Assembly (NCBI GenBank): GCA_934476235.1
Contig: CAKSNL010000001.1
Coordinates: 434,001 to 498,000 of the forward strand
From: an uncultured Clostridia bacterium
GTDB taxonomy: Bacteria > Bacillota > Clostridia > CAKSNL01 > HGM11501
Reading direction: 5' to 3'
DNA length: 64,000 nucleotides
The stretch's first letter is position 1. Every line of letters starts with the position of its first letter. Of this stretch, positions 42,634-49,698 are shown piece after piece. The translations under genes and the position numbers were made by a program. The notes below the pieces were generated by a model. It searched no databases, was not told the DNA's origin, and saw only the letters and a program-made list of their open reading frames with translations.

Positions 42634-42663
42634 ATTATAGCATACCGCGCGTTTTTCTGTCAA
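42634..42663 (-). promoter_or_regulatory. pot operon promoter
   Basis: Minus strand TTGACA (42658-42663), 18-bp spacer, TATAAT (42634-42639). Start near 42627, leader about 300 nt. Confidence 0.85.
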
Positions 42664-42709
42664 TGTAAAATACGACAGAATTCGCGCCGGCATTTTGAAT
42701 AATTTTGTA

Positions 42710-43435
42710 TTATTCTTCCCAGTTATGGTAAACATCCTGAACGTCGTCATCGTCCTCCAGCATTTCGATGAGCTTGTTCATGTTCTTTATCTGATCCTCT
42801 TCGGTAAGCGTTACCGTGGTAACGGGAGCATAGGTATCCTCAGAATCAGCAACCTCAATTCCGGCATCGGCGAGCGCCTCCGATACCTCCCAGACCTTTT
42901 CGGGCTCCGTAATTACCTCAAAGCAATCGTCCTCGTCCGATATATCGAGCGCGCCGGCATCGAGAGCTGCAAGCGTGAATTCGTCCTCGTCCTTGATATT
43001 TTCTTTTTCGACAACGATGATGCCCTTTCTCTCAAACATAAACGAAACGCAGCCCGTAGTTCCCAGATTTCCGCCGTACTTATCAAAATAATGGCGCATA
43101 TCCGCAGCGGTTCTGTTTCTGTTATCTGTCAGCGTTTTAACCATTACGGCAACGCCGGCGGGACCGTATCCCTCATATGTGATATCTTCAAAATTATCCG
43201 CATCCCCGTCACCGGCAGCCTTTTTGATGCAGCGCTGTATATTGTCGTTAGGCATGTTGTTGGACTTTGCCTTCGCGATAATGTCCTTAAGACGTGCATT
43301 CGACGCAGGGTCAGGTCCTCCCATCTTAACTATAACGGCAATTTCGCGGCCGAGCTTTGTGAAAACCTTCGCTCTCTCCCCGTCCGTCTTTTCTTTTTTT
43401 CTTTTAATATTGTTCCATTTTGAATGGCCTGACAT
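42710..43435 (-). CDS. yebC: YebC/PmpR-family protein
   Basis: 241 residues. MSGHSKWNNIKRKKEKTDGERAKVFTKLGREI at the start is the family signature; GYGPAGVAVMVKTLTDNRNRT and the acidic MIEMLEDDDDVQDVYHN end also match. Family members were described as DNA-binding regulators; more recent work links YebC-type proteins to relief of ribosome stalling at proline-rich stretches. Single gene; the pot promoter follows on the same strand. Confidence 0.95.
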   Translation of the reverse strand: MSGHSKWNNIKRKKEKTDGERAKVFTKLGREIAVIVKMGGPDPASNARLKDIIAKAKSNNMPNDNIQRCIKKAAGDGDADNFEDITYEGYGPAGVAVMVKTLTDNRNRTAADMRHYFDKYGGNLGTTGCVSFMFERKGIIVVEKENIKDEDEFTLAALDAGALDISDEDDCFEVITEPEKVWEVSEALADAGIEVADSEDTYAPVTTVTLTEEDQIKNMNKLIEMLEDDDDVQDVYHNWEE

Positions 43436-43601
43436 TGATTTTTCATTCCTTTCTTAGCACTATCTATACTATAATACACTATTTCCTCGAAAAATGCAAG
43501 ATGTTAATGCATTTTTTTACTATATTTAATAGAAAATTAATTGACATCGGCATTTTATTAATGTATCATATGTATATATAGGCATAAAGGAGAGGATATA
43601 A

Positions 43602-44102
43602 TTGACCGAATTTTTTATAGAGCAATTCTCCCACCTCACCGTCGGGATGAAATATTTTATGACATTTTTAATCTCCATGCTCCCCATCGTGGAGCTCCGC
43701 GGAGCGGTCCCCGTCGGCACGGCTCTGGGACTTGATCCTTATCTTGTGCTTATAGTATCTATTATCGGAAACATTATTCCCGTTCCCTTTATAGTCATCT
43801 TCGCGCGGAAGATAATCGAGCTTTTGAAAAGAACGAAATTCTTCTCAAAAATTGCCGGCTGGCTTGAAGAAAAGGCGGAAAAAAACAAGGAAAAGATAAT
43901 AAAGTACGAAAAGCTCGGTCTTTTCATCTTTGTCGCCATTCCCCTGCCGGGCACCGGAGCGTGGACGGGCGCTCTCGTTTCATCGTTTCTTGACTTAAGG
44001 CTTAAAAACAGCTTTATACCGATAAGCGCCGGAGTCGTCACCGCCGGGATAATTATGACGCTCGGAAGCCAGGCGGTAAAATTTCTCCTCTCACTCTTTT
44101 AA
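43602..44102 (+). CDS. Small multidrug export-like membrane protein (COG2426)
   Basis: 166 residues, about four helices. LPIVELRGAVPVGTALGLDPYLVLIVSIIGNIIPVP and the re-entrant-like FVAIPLPGTGAWTGALVSSFLDL are the COG2426 hallmarks; the latter resembles the DedA/SNARE-associated superfamily pattern. Start is TTG 43602, with AGGAGAGG upstream. Function is not established; the family label of drug export rests on weak evidence. Confidence 0.8.
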   Translation: MTEFFIEQFSHLTVGMKYFMTFLISMLPIVELRGAVPVGTALGLDPYLVLIVSIIGNIIPVPFIVIFARKIIELLKRTKFFSKIAGWLEEKAEKNKEKIIKYEKLGLFIFVAIPLPGTGAWTGALVSSFLDLRLKNSFIPISAGVVTAGIIMTLGSQAVKFLLSLF

Positions 44103-44134
44103 CCCTCTTGCATAAAATGCATTAGGGTGGTATA

Positions 44135-44341
44135 ATGGTATTATTGGTTATAGTTCTTTTATTGTCAGCGTTCCTTTTGCTCTTGTCGGACCTTTTAAAA
44201 GAGCCTCCGGTAAGAATCATCTCCGAAGAGGAAGCGGAGAATATAGATATATACATATTTTCATCAAGGCTGTCGGGCTTCGGCAGTCTTTATGTGGCTG
44301 ATAAAAACGGACGGCTTTTTGATCCGAGCCGTTTTCTTTGA
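44135..44341 (+). CDS. Small membrane protein upstream of recD2
   Basis: 68 residues. One N-terminal transmembrane helix (about 1-20, Leu-rich), then a soluble part (RIISEEEAENIDIYIFSSRLSGFGSLYVADKNGRLFDPSRFL). AGGGTGG ribosome binding site and an ATG; it ends 18 bp before the recD2 TTG start, so it is likely cotranscribed with recD2. Not recognised; real gene status rests on spacing, the ribosome binding site and its protein-like composition. Confidence 0.5.
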   Translation: MVLLVIVLLLSAFLLLLSDLLKEPPVRIISEEEAENIDIYIFSSRLSGFGSLYVADKNGRLFDPSRFL

Positions 44342-44359
44342 TGTACCGGGGGTGAGTTT

Positions 44360-46561
44360 TTGGCAGAGGTTTTGGAAGGGACCGTTGAACACATCACGTT
44401 TTCCAACGAAAGCAACGGATACACCGTTTGCGATGTTTCGTCAAACGGTATTTTAATATGCGCCGTCGGCTGCATGCCCGGTCTTTCGGTCGGAGAGGAG
44501 GTCCGTCTGACCGGCTCAACCGTCATGAATCCGTCGTACGGCGAACAGTTCGCGGTCGAGATGTTTGAGCGCGTTATGCCAAAAAGGATCGGTTCAATAC
44601 TAATGTATCTTTCCTCCGGAGTTATAAAGGGAATCGGAGAGGCGACTGCTAAAAAAATTGTCGAAAAGTTCGGGGAGGACACGCTTGAGGTTATCGCGTC
44701 CGAGCCCGAAAGGCTCACGGCAATAAGGGGAATCTCCGCCGCCAAGGCAGCCGAAATTCACTCATCATTCATGGAAAAACGCCGCGTTCAGCAAACCATT
44801 ATGTTCCTTCGCCCGTATTCCGTCTCGGTCGAGCTTTCCATGCGCGTTCATAAGGTTTTGGGCGCGGGAGCGGTTTCGCAGATAGAGGAAAATCCCTACA
44901 TTCTTTGCGACCGCATCCCCGGAATCGGTTTTGAAACGGCGGACAAGATAGCGAAAACATTAAACATCGGAGAATCCGATATAAGAAGGGTCAAAAGCGG
45001 AATCCGTCACGTGCTTTTAACCGTTGCATCACAAATGGGGCACACCTTTATTCCGGAAATTCACTTAACGGAGTACGCTTCCCGTCTTTTGGGCGTCGAC
45101 GAGGACGTGATAGATAACGCCTGCGTCGCCCTTTTAAAAGAGGGCGAGCTTTACTCCTTCCAGTCCTACGACGAGGGGAAATGCTATCAGCTTGCCGCAT
45201 ATTACAATGCGGAGCGCTCTATCGCAAAAAAGCTCGTTTCGATGGTGAGAACTCCGACGGATAAGGAGCTTTCCCGCCTTGATAAAATCATAAAGCTCTC
45301 CGAAGAGAAAAATAACATCACGCTTTCCGAGGAGCAGAAAACCGCGGTCAAAACTGCGGTGTACGGCGGAATAACCGTTATCACCGGCGGCCCCGGAACA
45401 GGTAAAACAACCATAATAAAAACGATATTGGACTGTCTTGATTCGCTCGGGGCGACCTATCAGCTTGCCGCTCCCACGGGGCGCGCAGCAAAAAGGATGA
45501 CGGACTCGTGCAATGCGGAGGCAAAAACCGTTCACCGCCTTTTGGAAACCGATTTTTCAGGCGGTGACAGCCTTTCTTTTTCACGCAACGAGAAAAACCC
45601 GATCGAGTCCGACTATGTCATAATTGACGAGATGAGTATGGTGGACACGCTTTTGATGCGCTGCCTCACCGCGGCGATCGCTCCCGGCACCGGGCTCATT
45701 TTATTGGGAGATGCCGACCAGCTGCCGTCAGTCGGCGCGGGCTCGGTATTGAGCGATATTATAGAAAGCGACGGCTTTTCCACGCTAAAGCTCACACACA
45801 TTTACCGCCAGGCGGCGGAAAGCATGATCGTTTTAAACGCTCACAAAATAAACAGCGGAGAAACGCCGTATTTCAACAAGGCGGACAACGATTTTTACCT
45901 TGTGACCCGCCCGACGCCCGCATCTATTGCGGACGCTATCGTTTCCCTCGCAGGGACAAGACTTAAAAACAAATACCATTTTGACCCGATGACCGATATC
46001 CAGGTGATATCGCCGACCAAAAAGTCGCTCATCGGAACCGTGTACTTGAATTCCCGCCTTCAGGCAGAGCTTAATCCCCCGTCCCGCGAAAAAGCGGAGA
46101 TGCGGTTCGGCGAATTCATTTTCCGCGACGGAGACAAGGTTATGCAGACCGAGAACGACTATGACATGGAGTGGTCCAAAAACGGCGAGGAAGGCAGCGG
46201 CATATTCAACGGCGATATGGGGCGCATATTAAAAATAGACCGGCACAGCCGCGTAATGACCGTGCTTTTCGATGACGGAAGGCGTGCATTATACGATTTC
46301 GCCAAGCTTAAGAATCTGACGCTTTCATATGCCATTACCGTGCACAAAAGCCAGGGAAGCGAATTTGAATGTGTCATAATGCCTCTTCACAAATGCGCGC
46401 CGCAGCTTATGACAAAAAACCTTTTCTATACCGCCGTAACGCGTGCAAAAACGCTCGTAGTGTTGGTCGGAGTCTCCGAGGCGGCGGAATTTATGGTTCA
46501 TAACACCGTTGAGCAGCGCCGATATTCCGCGCTGACGGACAGGATTGCCGATTTTCTGTAA
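44360..46561 (+). CDS. recD2: ATP-dependent DNA helicase RecD2 (SF1B, 5'-3')
   Basis: 733 residues. An N-terminal OB-like and helix-hairpin-helix region (about 1-200; GVIKGIGEATAKKIVEKFG), then the helicase core: Walker A TGGPGTGKTTIIKT (about 341-354), motif Ia APTGRAAKRM, motif II IIDEMSMVD, motif III LLGDADQLPSVGAGSVL, and motif VI TAVTRAKTLVVLVG. Lacks RecB/RecC partners, as in Firmicutes, where RecD2 works in mismatch repair and fork maintenance. TTG 44360 start with GGGGGTGAG upstream. Convergent with feoB. Confidence 0.95.
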   Translation: MAEVLEGTVEHITFSNESNGYTVCDVSSNGILICAVGCMPGLSVGEEVRLTGSTVMNPSYGEQFAVEMFERVMPKRIGSILMYLSSGVIKGIGEATAKKIVEKFGEDTLEVIASEPERLTAIRGISAAKAAEIHSSFMEKRRVQQTIMFLRPYSVSVELSMRVHKVLGAGAVSQIEENPYILCDRIPGIGFETADKIAKTLNIGESDIRRVKSGIRHVLLTVASQMGHTFIPEIHLTEYASRLLGVDEDVIDNACVALLKEGELYSFQSYDEGKCYQLAAYYNAERSIAKKLVSMVRTPTDKELSRLDKIIKLSEEKNNITLSEEQKTAVKTAVYGGITVITGGPGTGKTTIIKTILDCLDSLGATYQLAAPTGRAAKRMTDSCNAEAKTVHRLLETDFSGGDSLSFSRNEKNPIESDYVIIDEMSMVDTLLMRCLTAAIAPGTGLILLGDADQLPSVGAGSVLSDIIESDGFSTLKLTHIYRQAAESMIVLNAHKINSGETPYFNKADNDFYLVTRPTPASIADAIVSLAGTRLKNKYHFDPMTDIQVISPTKKSLIGTVYLNSRLQAELNPPSREKAEMRFGEFIFRDGDKVMQTENDYDMEWSKNGEEGSGIFNGDMGRILKIDRHSRVMTVLFDDGRRALYDFAKLKNLTLSYAITVHKSQGSEFECVIMPLHKCAPQLMTKNLFYTAVTRAKTLVVLVGVSEAAEFMVHNTVEQRRYSALTDRIADFL

Positions 46562-46596
46562 AATAAAAAAGCCCTTGGGGCTTTTTTATTTTATGA
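46560..46596. terminator. Bidirectional terminator between recD2 and feoB
   Basis: AAAAAAGCCC-TTGG-GGCTTTTTT hairpin with A/T runs on both sides; overlaps the feoB stop. Confidence 0.75.
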
Positions 46597-48586
46597 TAAG
46601 ATTTCCGATATTATAGGCAACAACCGCCGCGGCATACGCCGTCAAAAGCTGCATGGCGACCGCAAAAACAGCGTATTTTACTGACTTTGTTTCGTTTTTT
46701 ATCGTCGCTATCGTCGCCACGCACGGAACATATAAAAGGCAGAACACCATAAAAGCGTATGCCGAGGCGCCCGTAAACCCCATGGCTGAGAGCACACCGT
46801 ATATATTTCCGCCGCAAAGCACTCTCATGCTTGTCACGACGACCTCTTTTGCAGCGATTCCCGAAATGAGCGCGACAACGACCTGCCAGTACCCGAGCCC
46901 TGCCGGCTTTAACACACCGGTCAGCACGTCGCCTATGTATCTTCCGAAGCTCTGGGACATATCGCCTCCCGCGTACCCTCCGGGTCCGAAGTTAAGCACC
47001 GCCCAGACGATGACGGACGCTATAAATATCGTCGTTCCCGCCTTGGTGAGGTAGTCTTTTATCTTCTCGGTCACGTATATCCATATGGTTCTCCCGTTCG
47101 GGCGCTTGTATTCGGGAAGCTCGATCAATAACATTCCCGTTTTTGCGCCCTTTTTGACTTTTCCGAGCAAAAACGCAATTAAAATCGCAGCGGCAATTCC
47201 GATAACATACATCGAAAGCGCCGCTATCACGGCATGATCCGGAAAGAAAAGCTCGGAGAATATAACGTATATCGGCAGCCTCGCGCTGCACGACATAAAG
47301 GGAGTGACCAGGATAGTCCTCACCTTGTCCGATTCGTCCTCAAGCGCGCGGGAAGCCATAACTGCCGGAACGGAGCACCCGAAGCCCAAAAGCATGGGGA
47401 TAAACGCCCTTCCCGAAAGTCCGATTTTTCCCATAACGGAGTCCATTACATATGCCACGCGCGCCATATAACCGGAATCCTCCAAAACGGCGAGCGCTAA
47501 AAATAATATAAAAATGTTCGGTAAAAATGTGAGTATCCCGCCGACGCCTGATATTATTCCCGAAAGAATAAGGCTTTTCACCATTTCTCCCGCCCCGAGT
47601 GAGACAAGTATGGACTCCGTGACTGCCGAAATAAAAGACAAGCCGTCCTCAAGCCACGCCTTCACAACGTCCCCCACCGCAAAGGTCAGGAAAAATACGA
47701 GCGCCATGATTCCGAAAAATATAGGAAGCCCCGTCCATTTTCCGGTCAGGTATTTGTCGATCCTGTCGGTGGACTCCTCCTTTTTGCTCTTGCCGACCAT
47801 GACTTCGTCCATTATTTCTTCGATGAACGCATATTTTTCGTTTATCATTCTTTTTTCAAACCCGGTATAGGCGATTCCCGAAAGTGCGGACGAAAACTCG
47901 CCCGTGATCTCCCCGTCGCCCTCCAGCACCTTTATCGCGTACCACCTGGGATTCTTTATCCCGGGGCGCGCTTTTTTTATGACCGCGGTGACTGTGTCTA
48001 TCATGTCCTCCACCTCATCTGAATACACCATGACATATTCATCATGCTTTCCGGTGTGCGCGTGCTGGTGCTCCGTCACTGCCCTTTTGTTGCCGTTATG
48101 GTGCGCCACCGCATGCATAAGGATATCAAGCCCCGTCCTCTTCCTTGCCGAAACCGGAATTACCGGGATTCCCAGCATCTCGGGAAGGCGGTGCAAATCT
48201 ATCTCCATTCCGCGTTCGGAAACGATGTCCATCATATTGAGCGCCAGAACGACCGGCTTTCCAAGCTCGATTAACTGAAGCGTCAGATAAAGATTGCGCT
48301 CTAAGTGCGACGCGTCCGCCACATCCACGATAACGTCCACATCGTCGTCCAATATGTACCTGCGGGTCAGCGTTTCCTCCATTGTATAGCACGTCAGACT
48401 GTATGTTCCCGGAAGGTCAACCAGCTTAAACACATTATCGTGATAGGAAAGCGCGCCCTCCTTTTTTTCAACAGTAACGCCGGGCCAGTTCGCAACCTTC
48501 AGCTTCGCGCCGGTGTATGCGTTAAAAAGCGATGTTTTGCCGCAATTGGGGTTGCCGACAAAGGCAACATGAAGATCCTTTTCCAT
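46586..48586 (-). CDS. feoB: Ferrous iron transporter FeoB
   Basis: 666 residues. An N-terminal GTPase domain (G1 GNPNCGKTS at residue 11, G3 DLPGTYSL, NMMD-type G4) and GDI helices, then a membrane part with two gate repeats (PFMSCSARLPIYVI, FIPMLLGFGCSVPA) and about ten helices. Imports Fe2+. The ATG shares its A with the feoA stop (TGATG). Slightly shorter than the 700+ residue norm, lacking a long C-terminal tail. Convergent with recD2. Confidence 0.95.
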   Translation of the reverse strand: MEKDLHVAFVGNPNCGKTSLFNAYTGAKLKVANWPGVTVEKKEGALSYHDNVFKLVDLPGTYSLTCYTMEETLTRRYILDDDVDVIVDVADASHLERNLYLTLQLIELGKPVVLALNMMDIVSERGMEIDLHRLPEMLGIPVIPVSARKRTGLDILMHAVAHHNGNKRAVTEHQHAHTGKHDEYVMVYSDEVEDMIDTVTAVIKKARPGIKNPRWYAIKVLEGDGEITGEFSSALSGIAYTGFEKRMINEKYAFIEEIMDEVMVGKSKKEESTDRIDKYLTGKWTGLPIFFGIMALVFFLTFAVGDVVKAWLEDGLSFISAVTESILVSLGAGEMVKSLILSGIISGVGGILTFLPNIFILFLALAVLEDSGYMARVAYVMDSVMGKIGLSGRAFIPMLLGFGCSVPAVMASRALEDESDKVRTILVTPFMSCSARLPIYVIFSELFFPDHAVIAALSMYVIGIAAAILIAFLLGKVKKGAKTGMLLIELPEYKRPNGRTIWIYVTEKIKDYLTKAGTTIFIASVIVWAVLNFGPGGYAGGDMSQSFGRYIGDVLTGVLKPAGLGYWQVVVALISGIAAKEVVVTSMRVLCGGNIYGVLSAMGFTGASAYAFMVFCLLYVPCVATIATIKNETKSVKYAVFAVAMQLLTAYAAAVVAYNIGNLIIK

Positions 48587-48810
48587 CAGTCAGCCCTCTT
48601 TATCATAATATTTTCGGCGATTTTATATCCAAGCGCAAATCTTGTCCCCCGCGACTTTACGATAACCGTTCCGCACCGTTTTTTCCCCAGTACAGACAGC
48701 GAAGAATCCTCCGTTATCCCAAGTGTTTCAAGTCTTCTTTCCGTATCCTCGGGCGACGTAATTTGGGCAACGCGGTAACTTCGCCCGACCATAGCTTCTT
48801 TTAAATTCAT
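48586..48810 (-). CDS. feoA: FeoA, SH3-like partner of FeoB
   Basis: 74 residues. The small SH3-like fold is typical: ETLGITEDSSLSVLGKKRCGTVIVKSRGTRFALGYKIAENIMI. FeoA assists FeoB in iron uptake. GGAGGAAG ribosome binding site. The two genes overlap by 1 bp (TGATG). No Fur box or DtxR site was recognised in the short upstream region, which follows a terminator directly. Confidence 0.9.
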   Translation of the reverse strand: MNLKEAMVGRSYRVAQITSPEDTERRLETLGITEDSSLSVLGKKRCGTVIVKSRGTRFALGYKIAENIMIKRAD

Positions 48811-48827
48811 TTTCTTCCTCCATAAAT

Positions 48828-48857
48828 ATAAAAAACGCTCCCAAGTTAGGGAGCGTT
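48828..48857 (-). terminator. Terminator after darA
   Basis: Minus strand AACGCTCCC / GGGAGCGTT stem, 6-nt loop, followed by TTTTTA. Separates the darA operon from feoAB. Confidence 0.85.
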
Positions 48858-48861
48858 AACC

Positions 48862-49179
48862 TCAGACTTTTCCGAACTCGTCAACATCCAAAACAAAATA
48901 CGTCGCTCCGCCGACGGTGACCTCCTCGGCAATACTGCCGTTATTAAGTCCCTTGCCGAGCTGCGGGGTTTTCTGTACTCTCGTGGAGCAGTACTTTGCC
49001 AAAAGCTCTTTTATTTTCGAAATCTTGTCATCCTCGGTTCCGATAAGAAGAGTCCTGTTTCCTGCCATCAAAAACCCTCCCGTTGTGCTCAGGGTCGTGA
49101 CGAAAAAACCTTCTCCGGTCAGTGCGCTTGTTACTATGGCGCTGTCATCATTATTTACCACTGCCAATACGAGTTTCAT
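48862..49179 (-). CDS. darA: Cyclic-di-AMP receptor, PII-like (DarA/PstA)
   Basis: 105 residues. MKLVLAVVNNDDSAIVTSALTGEGFFVTTLSTTGGFLMAGNRTLLIG matches the DarA/PstA family, trimeric PII-like proteins that bind c-di-AMP; their partners are mostly unknown. GGAGGGG ribosome binding site. Last gene of an operon with the ABC transporter and DUF1854 protein (17 bp from the latter). Terminator follows. Confidence 0.88.
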   Translation of the reverse strand: MKLVLAVVNNDDSAIVTSALTGEGFFVTTLSTTGGFLMAGNRTLLIGTEDDKISKIKELLAKYCSTRVQKTPQLGKGLNNGSIAEEVTVGGATYFVLDVDEFGKV

Positions 49180-49196
49180 ATTTTCCCCTCCGTTAA

Positions 49197-49685
49197 TTAT
49201 AAATCTGACGCAATCTTTTTAAGGCTCCTTGCGTCAAGCGCCTCAAAATCCGGAATCTCATAGCGGTTGTCCGAAGAGTCCTTTATGAGAACCCGCCTTG
49301 AATATATCACCTTAATATCGCTCTGACGGTGAGTTATCTCAATGTCCCTTATTCCTCTGTCCGTCTCTGCCGTCCATTTCAGTATACCATATTTTTCGCT
49401 TCTGTCAAGGATTCTCGTGATTTTCGGTATGAGGTAGTATTCCTTAAGAACCTCTGATACGACCTTTTTTGACTCCGGCATCAGGTTGTCAATGTTTCTT
49501 ATTACCGCTATTTCCTCGTTTTTATCGGTCAAAAGGCTTATGTACCTTCCCGGTCCCGTTATGGGAAATAAGCATCTCGGCTCCAGATTTTCATATTTTC
49601 CGCCGCCGAAAAGCTCCAGATTCACGGTATATGCGCTGCCGCGCGTGATTTTGGCTTCGTCGGAATTAATATAGAGTCTTCCCAT
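49197..49685 (-). CDS. DUF1854 family protein
   Basis: 162 residues. The LEPRCLFPITGPGRYISLLTDKNEEIAVIRNIDNL core and the EVLKEYYLIPKITRI region match DUF1854, a family seen next to ABC transporters, including in cyanophycin-related loci; function unknown. ATG 49685 was chosen for AGGAGGC upstream; a longer frame to 49706 overlaps that site. It lies 13 bp after the ABC transporter gene and 17 bp before darA. Confidence 0.82.
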   Translation of the reverse strand: MGRLYINSDEAKITRGSAYTVNLELFGGGKYENLEPRCLFPITGPGRYISLLTDKNEEIAVIRNIDNLMPESKKVVSEVLKEYYLIPKITRILDRSEKYGILKWTAETDRGIRDIEITHRQSDIKVIYSRRVLIKDSSDNRYEIPDFEALDARSLKKIASDL

Positions 49686-49698
49686 ATAAAAGCCTCCT

